Source of the DNA: Antedon mediterranea
Lineage: Eukaryota > Echinodermata > Crinoidea > Comatulida > Antedonidae
Assembly (NCBI RefSeq): GCF_964355755.1
Contig: NC_092680.1
Coordinates: 7,913,001 to 7,977,000 of the forward strand
DNA length: 64,000 nt
Reading direction: 5' to 3'
Numbering within the stretch: the first letter of the stretch is position 1; each line of letters starts with the position of its first letter. Below the pieces are notes generated by a model that saw nothing but the letters and a program-made list of their open reading frames with translations, had not been told where the DNA came from and searched no databases. Shown here in pieces: positions 12,893 through 23,580 of this stretch. The position numbers and the translations under genes were made by a program.

Positions 12893-14017
12893 GAATAAGA
12901 ACGAGTCTGCTATTGTAATTGCTTTAAGTGTGAATCTGTGTCTACAGTAGTGAAACTCGAGTCAATTGTTAAGTTCAATAATTGTATTGTCTCAACTGGT
13001 TTAATCAACGTAATATTGCCCCACTTCCCAAAACGTTTTCAACCTTCACTTTAAGCTGTAAAATTATAAGGACTTCCAACGTAAGGTTATTGATATTCAA
13101 TTTAAGCAGTGTATTAGTATATCAATCGAGTTAAAATGATGATAACTAACTAGGAGGAATGCAGTTATTAATAAAAATTAGCTATTGTGCTGCAACAAAA
13201 ATTAATTTCTTATGGTTTCTGTTTGGTTTGTATAAAAACCAAATTTTAGTGACACAGATATATTTTGGTCTACTTATAATTTTCCGCACAATACGTGTGG
13301 TTACAAAAGGTTAGGTTGTATTACTATTTTCCTCTAATGGAACTTACTGTTATTCTAATTACGAGCATTCATCCAATCCATCCAATTTCTGACATTTTCA
13401 AATACCAACCTTTTCAATCACAGTGTCTTTCCAATTTTAATCTTAATACTTATTGTTAGCTAACTTGTCAGTAGTTGTCATACTAAGAGGGCGAATGGCC
13501 CGGGAACACCGATTGAACAAATGGTAATCTATTATGGATATTACAGTGATTCACGTACACATTTTTCTCTTTTTATAGAGCTTTGCTTAAAGACACCTTC
13601 CCTACAATTTGTGACGTTTTGTAAAAATAATACATATATATTACTTTAAAAACATTAAACCAGGTCATTCCTTGTCTTAAATGTATGTTTTATGGTAAAT
13701 TATGATAAAAAGTGATAAACAATGCACTACCTAAGTAGCTCACGGCGACTGACCTCTCGTGGACGGTCTTTAGGTCTAGCCTAGCTAGGCTGGATCAACT
13801 GCCGTTTTGGCTCCGGAGTTTTTTTTTGGGTTATTCCATTATTAAAGTGGGGGTGTGTGGTTATGAATATTGTGTGCATGTACGTCAATAGAAATGACAT
13901 TGAGAGCCCTCTTCTGTCAGTTGACTGGTTCCCGGTCTACCGCCTTGTAATTCCAACAACTTAAGAATATACAAAATGTTTACATAATTATATAACAATG
14001 TAGATCTATCTAATAAT
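12893..14017. other. intergenic DNA, no gene seen
   Basis: No ORF of note. A slightly more GC-rich patch at about 13735-13830 (palindromic tagcctagctaggct at 13778) and another at 13895-13950 could not be assigned to anything. Confidence 0.35.
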
Positions 14018-14597
14018 GTTTTTATTTTTTTGCAGATAAAGGAGGATCATCAATAAAATAAAATGATAAAAATTCCAGGCATTTAATATATGGTTTACTG
14101 ATAAAATATAATGTACCAATGAAACAAACCTGGTGTTCTGAAACATATTTTAATAACTTTTGCCGGCCTAGCGCCTTTGTGTATCTAAATCTATCTAAAT
14201 AATTAAGTTAGTACAGTATTAACAAATAAAGGCTTAGGGTTATGTATAATAAAATGATAGAAATGAGGCATTATCTAATAATGTTTTTATTGATTTTTTT
14301 TCCAGTTTTTTATAGTTTTAAAATTCAAGTACCGTTTTTATAGTGTTATGTATCCTGTAAATGCTAACCTAAAAACGTTATCTGAATGTTTCTTTTTACG
14401 TTATAGAAATGTAATAAAATAACGGTTATTAGTGAACCTAAACATTAACCAAACACTAACGTTAGAAAACCACTATGTGTTTGCTGGACTGCCACAATGG
14501 AACAATAGACCTAGGCATCATGTTAAACAAAAAAATCACGTCAAAGCAGGGTGGAGACGGAATTTTAAGACAAAGGCGTTCTATACAAATGCAAATC
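14018..14597 (+). repeat. left arm of a long inverted repeat
   Basis: About 580 bases that recur, reverse-complemented and nearly identical, at 17099-17675. Shared landmarks from outside to inside are gcagataaaggaggatcat, cctggtgttctgaaacatat, ttgccggcctagcgcctttg, ctaacgttagaaaaccacta, gactgccacaatggaacaat and ctatacaaatgcaaatc, after which the arms diverge. Both arms contain a short open frame (MNLNINQTLTLENHYV...), but it is carried by the repeat and has no recognised domain. The arms are either long terminal inverted repeats of a transposon whose body is the 2.5 kb between them, or an inverted segmental duplication. Confidence 0.9.
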
Positions 14598-15016
14598 ATT
14601 CATGTATACTTTTTGTACAAATTTTGTTTAGTTTCTTTATTAAAAGATTTTGATATGTTGTTATATATATAAATATTCTAATACATAGAATAGCAAAATT
14701 ATCATAATACATAGGATAGCAAAAAATAAACCAAACATAACAACAACAAAATTAAATTGACAATGTATTTTTATTTAGAAATTCATTTCAATAATATAAA
14801 TATTTTTTATTAAATTTCATCATTATTTACTTACAATTAATTAATTACTTAACTTACATTACAGTAACTGAATAAATGGTACATAAAATTACTAAATAAT
14901 TGCACATAAAATGCAGGTTATAATAAAGACATAAGTATACATATAATGGTACAGGTTATAAATATTTAAATTACGCTTTTTAAATGTAATTATAATAATT
15001 AATGATGAGAACACTT

Positions 15017-15150
15017 ACGGTTACGAGTAGACATGTACATTGGTACATTACAGTACGAGCAATCCTTGGCAGGTGGATAAAAACCCCTTCGTTGGAAAAA
15101 GTCCAGGTAGTCATCAAATCCATTAAACAAATGTGGTCCTATCTTCGGCA
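15017..15150 (-). CDS. possible transposase-like exon with CxxC zinc motif
   Basis: The minus strand has a frame starting at an ATG at about 15154 (MLPKIGPHLFNGFDDYLDFF) and running through FYPPAKDCSYCNVPMYM to a good splice donor (gtaagtgttc) at about 15017. The pattern of an aromatic-rich FxxRGFxPPxxxCxxCxxPM stretch resembles the N-terminal zinc-ribbon region of IS1595/Merlin-type (ISXO2-like) transposase relatives common in animal genomes. It sits between the two long inverted repeat arms, where a transposase would be expected. No DDE domain exon was found downstream on the minus strand, so this is a fragment at best. The family assignment is a weak motif impression. Confidence 0.35.
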
Positions 15151-15662
15151 GCATGGTCCTTGGTTTAAATCGCAGTAAAATCAAATCGAGAACGCAGTAA
15201 AATATCGGAGTTGTATAATATAGTTGAAAGTTTTTCGAAAAATGAGTGATTTGAAGACAACTGATCTTGGTTTATATACATGTGCCATATTTTAGTTTGT
15301 ATACATAGCTCCATGTCGGCATGAGTGATATTGTTATATGCTTTATTATGTAATATTGTAAGCTTCAATGAGACACCTTTGTGCAGCGATAAAAAAAAGT
15401 AAAACTATGCTACAGCGGTTTTTGTTTCTTAACCTGATTACATATATTTTATTAATATTTATTCTTCCCAACCATTTTTTTTTAAACTCAAAATTTGAAA
15501 CACTACCGTTTAGCTTTTTCATTCAAATTGAAGATTGAATTTAATGAAATTTTATGTACTGTACTCTTTAACAAATCAACATAACGGTACAATAGGTTAT
15601 GATTATTTCAAACCAAAATAGCTAGGTTTTTAAGGACTGATTTATCTTTAAAAAACGCCTAG

Positions 15663-15668
<6 letters not shown>

Positions 15669-15702
<34 letters not shown>
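15669..15702. repeat. (GA)17 microsatellite
   Basis: Seventeen perfect GA dinucleotides. It lies inside a minus-strand open frame only by chance (giving Ser-Leu repeats). Confidence 0.98.
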
Positions 15703-15705
<3 letters not shown>

Positions 15706-15845
15706 GCAATTACGTGTTGGAATAATACAGTAGTAACGGTACAATATATAATCATTTTGGTAAAGAAAATCGAATACTAGGTTTTTTAAGGTCTGATTAA
15801 ACCCAAGTGTGACGTCGTCTGGAAGCAGGAATTTAATATTCATAA

Positions 15846-16554
15846 TTAGGTGATCATTTAGAATAAAATGATCACCTATTGTTATTGTATCAAATCTTTA
15901 TTGGTTATCCGCAACGAAGTTGCTGATAACCTCTTGTGATTGTACGAAATCATCATCAAAATCAACTTTTTATTTCTCTTCTTTCTTTCTGTATGATTTT
16001 TGTGCAACGCTTTTCTCTGAAACTTGCAAACGTAACATTTTGTGAACTATGTTAACATTTTGACATTTATGTAACGTCGTCAAGCGAAGCTTATATTAAT
16101 TCATATAAAAATTAAGCTTATCGGATGTTGTGACGTTACCGTATGGCCAGTTGAAGTTAAAAAGTATTTTTTTCATCGCTTTCGTAAAAGTTATACAATT
16201 TTTAAATAGCGCGCACCGCCCTTCTACGTGCCAAATTTTCTTCCAATTGTTATATTTTATTACTCAATTCATTATCTTTCGATATTGTTATCTTCAAGTT
16301 TAATTTGACAACGTCATCATACCAAAAAATTAGAACATGATGTGGGTCCCGTAATTTCACCTATGCTACACTGTATATAGATATACACAGTACAGTATAT
16401 ACTGTACATATTGTATATGGCATATAATAGGCACAACTCAGCACTATAAGCGTATAATAGAGGATGGCATACATCAACATTTTCCGATTGTATGTTAACG
16501 TAGGTGCATGTTTAAAAAATATGAATGTCAATAAAATGATAAAAATGATCACCT
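15846..16554. mobile_element. non-autonomous element bounded by taggtgatcatttt inverted ends
   Basis: The left end at 15846 (taggtgatcattta) is matched in inverted orientation by aaaatgatcaccta ending at 16554. Immediately inside the left end the same word recurs inverted (aaaatgatcaccta, 15864-15877), and ggttatccgcaacgaagttg is half of another small hairpin. Just outside the right end lies a palindrome (aattcgtcaaagtgacgaatt). About 700 bases without coding capacity, consistent with a MITE-like element, but only the ends support it. Confidence 0.45.
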
Positions 16555-17098
16555 ATAATTCGTCAAAGTGACGAATTAAATTCTAGTTACAAGTTGTACT
16601 TGGATATCAAACTGTCTATTTGGTCGTCTTGAGCCTCAAGAGAATAGCAACTATGTATGAGCTGTAATAAACAGTAAGTACAGTATAGAAATCATATATC
16701 GACTAGCATTAAAATTACAAGTGGGAGTCTGTAGTACAGTGAAAAATTTCATTTCAAAATTTTAGCAAAATTGCTAATCAAACTGATTTAGTCGAGAAAC
16801 ATAGTTTTGTATTGTATTTTTTGCTACACAATTTTCGAAATGTGTAGCAATAAGGTTGTTTTGTATAGCTTTTTGCTATGCCACACTGGCGAAATTATTC
16901 CTTGTAGTAGATAAAAGAGACGTTCAAAACAGGTTAAAAAAGAAAATCATAGTACGGTTATTATTGTACAGTATATTAATTAAACAAGCTGAACATTTTA
17001 TATAGTGATTTAATACGCAAATAATGTTTCTACATTTTTTTTACTGCAGAGTTTACGTGAATTTCTGTCAGCATTGATCATGTTGTATTCCACCACCA

Positions 17099-17675
17099 GA
17101 TTTGCATTTGTATAGGACGCCTTTGTCTTAAAATTCCGTCTCCACCCTGCTTTGACGTGATTTCTTTGTTTAACATACCTAGGTCTATTGTTCCATTGTG
17201 GCAGTCCAGCAATCACATAGTGGTTTTCTAACGTTAGTGTTTGGTTAATGTTTAGGTTCACTAATAACCGTTATTTTATTACATTTCTATAACGTAAAAA
17301 GAAACATTCAGATAACGTTTTTAGGTTAGCATTTACAGGATACATAACGCTATAAAAACGGTACTTGAATTTTAAAACTATAAAAATCTGAAAAAAAAAT
17401 CAATAAAAACATTATTAGATAATGCCTCATTTCTATCATTTTATTATACTACCCTAACCCTTTATTTGTTAATACTGTACTAACTTAATTATTTAGATAG
17501 ATTTAGATACACAAAGGCGCTAGGCCGGCAAAAGTTATTAAAATATGTTTCAGAACACCAGGTTTATTTCATTGGTACATTATATTTTATCAGTAAACCG
17601 TATATTAAATGCCTGGAATTTTTATCATTTTATTTTATTGATGATCCTCCTTTATCTGCAAAAAAATAAAAACAA
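17099..17675 (-). repeat. right arm of the long inverted repeat
   Basis: Reverse complement of 14018-14597 with only scattered differences. It differs by a few substitutions and small indels (for example, one arm has catcatgtt where the other has the complement of catgtt). Beyond 17675 the two flanks no longer match. Confidence 0.9.
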
Positions 17676-17960
17676 ACCCGGTATTTCCGCTGAAAAGTTA
17701 GGAGTCTTCCATTTGTTTTGGCGCGCCTCGCGATCGATCGAAAAAGTGGGTTAATTACAGAAGAAAAGCAGAAATATAAATCCGCGCCCAATGCATTTTG
17801 GGATTTATAGCGGGCCGCTATAATTATTAGAATCGACTTATTTTTCACATTTTTAACCATTTAAAGACGAAAAAAGTTATCGCAATAGGACCATATAGTA
17901 TTATTTTTACATTAAATATAGTTTCTGATCTTAAAATAGATCTAAAAAACGTAGGTGTCT

Positions 17961-18082
17961 TTAAGCTTAGTTCCCATCAGAGATGGTCAACGCAAGCGAC
18001 AGTTCGAATAATCCATCACTTGTGATTGGTCAAATCACTTATGTTGCGTGCACGTCCTTTATTGTGTCTCTAGTAGGAACCA
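17961..18082. mobile_element. MITE family A (shortened)
   Basis: Left end ttaagcttagttcccatcag; right arm atcacttgtgattggtcaaa, then ttatgttgcgtgcacgtcct, ending agtaggaaccaa. Part of the left arm is missing. Confidence 0.7.
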
Positions 18083-18340
18083 ATCATTACTGCTGTAGTG
18101 TATTGGTTTGGCGTATGAGCAATTTTGCTAATTCTAAGAAGGTTCACCAAGATTCACCAAATATGGATGTTTGATTGGCTTTGTCGTGTCTTGGTTTTGT
18201 TTTGATAATAAAAATATAATATTTATCCCCAATTGAGGTCCTCCTTCACAGACACACAATAGCCACAGTGCAGATCCCACCGGTGCCTCGAAATGGACCA
18301 TTACGGCGGGATTAAATATTCCTGGGGTATTTCAGTTTCC

Positions 18341-18523
18341 CTAACATTGACGACTTGTTCTGCCGCCATAACCAAGGCGTTCAATGCGACCTGTGCCTAC
18401 ATCACGGCTACGGTTTGCGGCGCCTCCCTTAACCGCTCTATACTCAACAACAGCATAAACTGAATGAACTGCTAATAATATGAATAAGAAAGTAAAAACA
18501 TGTACAATGCTACAATTTAACAT
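18341..18523 (-). CDS. small candidate secreted peptide, 60 aa
   Basis: A complete minus-strand ORF, ATG at 18523 to TAG at 18341. The first 24 residues (MLNCSIVHVFTFLFILLAVH, then SVYA) form a textbook signal peptide: short N-region, hydrophobic core rich in Phe/Leu/Ile, and small residues SVYA before a cleavage point. The remaining 36 residues are basic and Gly-rich with a single Cys at the C-terminus; the segment runs ...GGAANRSRDVGTGRIERLG and then YGGRTSRQC. Its DNA is clearly more GC-rich than the flanks, which supports coding. No known peptide family was recognised. There is no flanking dibasic cleavage site of the usual kind, and the frame could be exon 1 of something longer. It lies about 0.8 kb from, and divergent to, the GPCR exons. 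Confidence 0.35.
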   Translation of the reverse strand: MLNCSIVHVFTFLFILLAVHSVYAVVEYRAVKGGAANRSRDVGTGRIERLGYGGRTSRQC

Positions 18524-19346
18524 ATCTAAAAGACGGTACTGTAATTATTTCATTTACAAACTACATATTAACGGAGTATAACGGCGTACCACATACCATA
18601 CCATAGAGGGCGTCGCGTCGTTGTTGTTGTTTTTTACAGTTTTCTCATACAATGATAGTTCTTAGTTTGACGGTCAATGATTAGATATTAATTCGCTAAT
18701 ACATTCACATCTAAATTAATGACGTCATTCATACATTGAGTTTCCACGATATGATGTTGATGCATCTATTTTGAGTATTCTTTCATGATTTATTCGAAGA
18801 GAATAACAGTTTAAAAGTTCACTGTCCCAAGTTTTTACTTGGGTATTGTTAATTTAAGTTGGCTCCCTCGTAGTGATTTATATAGCCATGTAAGTCTGAT
18901 AATACTCTAATATACGTTTATATCCGTTCATATATATGATATATTGGCTGTAAATCGAACAATCATACAGAATACTGTGTACGTGATTATTTTTAAATTA
19001 ATAATAGTTCAATCATATCGTATTATACATATTTTATCAAATGTAGCTGTATGTAACTTTTTATACCGTTTTCCATACTGTTCAGTATCAATTTTGTCGT
19101 GTGGTGAATATTACAAAACTAGTTCCAGGTTCCAAATCATGTGTAATAGTATGGTTTCCAATTACCAAAACGGTATTATCCAGAGGCCTTATCATAATGA
19201 TTTAAAGCAAAACAACTATTGAATATTTGCGATTAAAAGTAGTTGTATGATAAATTCTAACAAACTAGATACGTGATGTATGCCGGGATGACCATGAATC
19301 ATAAATAATATTAAAATATTTCTGACCGTGGGCTTTTACATTACAG

Positions 19347-20927
19347 GTGTCTGTACAGGTGTCATGTGGTACTTTGACAGCTATGAGTATTGATAGGTGG
19401 CAGGCAATTCTCTACCCAATGGAATCGTTGGAGAAAAGAACGACAAGGAAAGCTGTTATAATCAGTTTGTCAGTTTGGTTTAGTAAGTATAACCTGATAA
19501 TCCATAATAATGTTACAATATTATTTAAAAGTAGCCACATTCGTTCGTTCGTGCATTCATTCGTTCGTTCGTTCGTTCGTTCATTTATTCATTCGTTCAT
19601 TTATTCATCCGTTCATTTATTCATCCATTCATTCGTTCGTTCATTTATTCATTCATTTATTCAATCATTTATTCATTCATTTTTTCATTCATTCATTCGT
19701 TCGTTCGTTCGTTTGTTCGTTCATTTATTCATTCGTTCGTTCATTCATTTTTCCGTTCGTTCATTTGTTCATTCATTCGTTCATTCATTTATTCATTCGT
19801 TCGTTCATTCATTTTCCGTTCGTTCATTTGTTCATTCATTCGTTCATTCATTCGTTGGTTCGTTCGTTAGTTCATTTATTCATTCAATCATCCGTCCGTC
19901 CGTCCGTTGGTCCGTTGCTTTGCCATTCACAACTAACAGATTCCTCAGTGCAATATCCAAACCCATCATTGTGATGTGCTATGATATTTAAAGCTCTGTC
20001 TACACTATCAAACTAGTGATATGCTCAAATATGATAGTGATTATATGACATCATCATGTCGATATATGAGTACCTAACATTTTTTGTTTTCACATAATTT
20101 TATGTGTAGACAGGGCTTTAGTAAATTATTTGCTATATTGATTATAAATTTCAAACAGATAAATAATCATTTTATGTTTTTAATATGTACAATTATTTTT
20201 TTTTACAGCATCCTTTGCTATTCATATTCCGGTAATATTTTTCTTTCAAGTTTTGGATGTATATGTTGGCTTAAAGGTGTGCACCCGGATTTCTCAATTT
20301 TCACAAGGCATTTCACGAGCACAAGAGATAATATCTGTTGTTTTACTTTTTGTTTTACCTTTTATCATCATCACATATTGTTATGCGCAAATATTGCGAC
20401 GAATTTGGTCAAAGCGTCAACATGTGAACATGAGCTCAGAGGCAGAACGTACACGGCGGTTACGAGTTACGCGAATGACGTTGATTGTTGTTATTCTGTT
20501 TGGTATTTGCTGGGGTCCTATACATGTAATCAACCTAATGTTTATGCTACAGGATCCAACCAATGAGGAAGCCATCGCTTGGTATTATTTTAAAGTGTTT
20601 TGTTTGTGTTTAGCATATTCGAACGCCGCCATGAACCCATTTGTGTATGCATTCAGTGGCAGAAACTATAGGTCACTTTGTTGGTCACTTATTGTAAGTA
20701 AACGGCCATCAACAAATAACAATAGCAGGCGGGAATCGTCTGTAACAGGCATAGAAAATAGCACCAGCCTACTGAAGTCTTGGCGGCAAAGTTCCTATAG
20801 ACGATCATCGGTAAAACAAGAACGGACATATCGCTACAGTCCGAGTCATCCATTTTTATCCAGACCGCAGTTGAATTCGGGATCTATAAAAATGACGTCA
20901 TTTCATGAGGATAAGGAGCCAACTTAA
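19347..20927 (+). CDS. KISS1R: kisspeptin-receptor-like GPCR, TM3 to C-terminus (5' exons not found)
   Basis: Two exons: 19347-19482 (acceptor ttacag, donor gtaagt, ends in phase 1) and 20209-20927 (acceptor tttttacag, stop TAA). Together they encode 284 residues of a rhodopsin-class GPCR. Exon 1 gives the end of TM3, with SCGTLTAMSIDRW (DRW in place of the usual DRY), then ICL2 with RRTTRK-like basic residues and the start of TM4. Exon 2 completes TM4, supplies the ECL2 cysteine (KVCTRI), TM5 (SVVLLFVLPFIIITYCYA), a basic ICL3, TM6 with the CWGP motif, TM7 with NPFVY, and a Ser/Arg-rich tail. The TLTAMSxDRW string, the following basic ICL2 and the CWGPI are features of kisspeptin (GPR54) receptors. 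Galanin or allatostatin-A receptors are the next alternatives. Exons for TM1-TM2 were not recognised upstream. The 726-bp intron holds a tetranucleotide array and a MITE. Confidence 0.82.
19540..19918. repeat. TTCR/TTTA tetranucleotide array (about 380 bp) in the GPCR intron
   Basis: Interspersed ttcg, ttca, ttta and, at the end, ccgt tetranucleotides in constant register. Because the unit is 4 bp, all frames read through as Phe/Ile/His/Ser/Val/Arg repeats, so the upstream GPCR exon stays open far into the intron. The long open frames at 19347-19991 and 19510-19974 are artefacts of this array. Confidence 0.97.
19990..20119. mobile_element. MITE family B, complete copy (about 130 bp)
   Basis: The left end aagctctgtctacactatca and the right end gtgtagacagggctt are inverted repeats of about 15 bases, and both ends are flanked by TA, consistent with a TA target-site duplication. 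It sits in the GPCR intron, 90 bases upstream of the last-exon acceptor. Confidence 0.8.
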
Positions 20928-21607
20928 AGGTGTTTGCTATAAATAATTCATTGAAGCTTAAGCCACCTAAAAAGAAACGGTGTATTTGTAAATTATATTT
21001 ATATCGTACCGGTAATAATTTTGTCATGCAACAAAAAGCAGTCGGTAATTCGTCTGTGGTGCTGTTGGGAATGATCAAATTAAGTAAATAAGAAAAAGTT
21101 TTAAAAGTATTTTAAACATAGATTGACCTTTAATGTCTTTGAAAGAAGACTTAAGAAACTGATCGAAAGATGAGGGAGTGCTAATTATAAGTCGGACCAT
21201 AATTGAAGATACAGATAACTCGAGTATTTCAATTAGCTTTTGTAACGTCACCAATATATATTGACTTTCCTGAAAATCAATAAGCATTGTCTGTTGGTAT
21301 TCTGTATAGGCCTATTAGTAGACAAATATCGGGACGACCTAATAGGTGAAACAATTAAACTTGCATACACATATAAAAATACTTAGCAAAATGCTTCACG
21401 AACATTTAAGAAAAACGTGCAATATTAAACGTAAATATTATAGTATAATATTCTATGTAATTAATTAATGATAGGCCTATATATCAAAAAAGAACATTTA
21501 AGTTTTAAACTCGAGAATTGCATCAACATTTGAATAATATATTTGAATTGACAACATGACAGACACTCAGAATAATTAAGATAATGAGGACAGCCCACCG
21601 AATGACG

Positions 21608-21640
21608 ACAGACAGACATACAGACAGACAGAGAGACTTG
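21608..21640. repeat. (GACA)n microsatellite
   Basis: Runs of gacagacagacatacagacagacagag type; imperfect. Confidence 0.85.
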
Positions 21641-22873
21641 CTAGACACATAATTGAACAACATTGTCAGTATATTTTAGGGAATAGATTGAAAGAACGTT
21701 GTATTTGACGCTTTACTGTCAATTGTCACTATAGGCCTACTAAATTGTAATAAATATATAATGAATGTCAGTGCTCTTGTTAACATTATTTCAATTAAAA
21801 TAGGCTTATCAAGAACAAAATGCGCATTTTGACACGTACGGTTCATTTAAATGCAAATGTTTTACACGCATGAAAAACCCCCAATAATTATCCTGAAAAT
21901 GAAAAACAGAAAGACATCGAGATGAAGATGACGCGGAGGAAGCATTTTTACCGTTTTGTTCTCCGACTTTTTAGAGCTTCCAAAGAGCAACTCACCAGGC
22001 GAACAATAATGATGAAAACCAGTCCGGTTTTGAACAGTTAAGCCTGGAAGAAATTTAAAGAAAGAAATGGGTGAATATTCGAACCAAACGTTCATAATTT
22101 AGCTCTTATTCTATTCTATACAGGTCTATACACGGTGCCCTACAGACAACAGACCGCCTAACAATACTTAGTAATTCATTAAATAGAGGTGCCGAATTCG
22201 CTCCTCTCAAATCAACAGATAACGACTAACGATTTTAGGCATTACAATTCTACGTTCGTTTTTCGTTGGTTGACAACTGCGCACCAGTATAAATAACAGT
22301 GTTAGTTGATCAATGATTTCAACTAAAAACATAATTGCAAGGTGAGTAATGTAGCAAGAAACCATAGAGTCCACTAAATTGGACAAAAATAAAGTTATAT
22401 TGAATCATAATGGTCAGCCTCACGTTTTTCGGAGTTTGTTTTATATTATCATAATGTAGAAAGACATTGTAGTAGTCTAGATGTCATGTCTTCGAGTTAA
22501 AATTCATTCAATGAAATGAGTATTTCACCGGGTTTTATTAGTTTTAGGCCTACTTCGTACTTTGATAGTGCATTTAGATTATTGGACCATTTTTTGTTTA
22601 TTGTGATTTACTAAAAGCCTATGTACCTATGCCAGCTTCCAGTTACAAATCACCAAGCTGTAATAGTCAATTAACACAATGTTGTTTAAACAGGTGTAAG
22701 GTATTGTGTGTGGATAAAAAGCTATAAGAATTATAACCATTAATTGTATTAAGTTCAATAACTTATTGTAACATAATGTGTTAATGTATCTATGCCTGAT
22801 CCTAACCAGGTGTTATATATTGAATCGAAAAATATGAATACCGTAATGTAATTACACATAGATTAATGATAAG

Positions 22874-22893
22874 CACACACACACACACACACA
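22874..22893. repeat. (CA)10 microsatellite
   Basis: Ten CA dinucleotides in AT-rich intergenic DNA. Confidence 0.97.
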
Positions 22894-23524
22894 TTTTAAT
22901 TACTGAGTGGGATGCACTTCTTCCATCAACAAATTAGTAATATTTCAGATTTAACACGCTTTCATTTCTGAGTAGGATTTTTTAAAATACAATATTCATT
23001 TTTAAATGTATCATATTCTTGAAATCAAATTTTCGTTTTTAGTGAAGATAAAATGAAGGAGATGATTTTTTTCAATTTTATCATATGCTTATTTTCAATA
23101 TTTTCAGATTTAGGAATTATTGTGCATCTCAATTATGATTCAACTTTATTTTGGTTAAACGCTTTTTATAGCTTACGTTAATAAGTAATTTTCTGTTCCA
23201 TGCTAGGAAATTACCAGCATTTAGTATAAGTACAGTATCTTTTGTATGTTATGACCTCCCGTCAATGAAATATTTGTGGTATTATGCATTTTTAAAAAAT
23301 GTAAAAAATTAATCGATACATTGCTTTAATGAAGACACGTACAAAAAAAGATGAATGTTCATGTTGTTGTAACCGAATGTATTTAAATAACTGATTCTTA
23401 TATTCGTCAGGTTTGATATACCACGTGATTTTACGGTATTATGCCTTCTGCATATATATACCTGTAGTAAATCAAGTTCAAATCTTAAATACAATACCTT
23501 TAATGATTTCCATGATGATATTAT

Positions 23525-23580
23525 TAATATAAGATAAGATAGGATAATTTTTATTGGTCAATCATAAAATATGTTGGAAA
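23525..23580 (-). mobile_element. possible 3' tail of a retroelement
   Basis: The stretch tataagataagataggataa followed by tttttattggtcaat looks like the reverse complement of a retro-element 3' end (TTGACCAATAAAAA then a (TATCT)-like tail). No coding sequence can be read next to it. Confidence 0.3.

Noticed and set aside
19347-19991. 214-residue open frame with FVRSF/IHSF repeats as a protein
   Set aside because: Only the first 45 residues are a real exon; the rest is a tetranucleotide microsatellite in an intron with a good donor at 19483.
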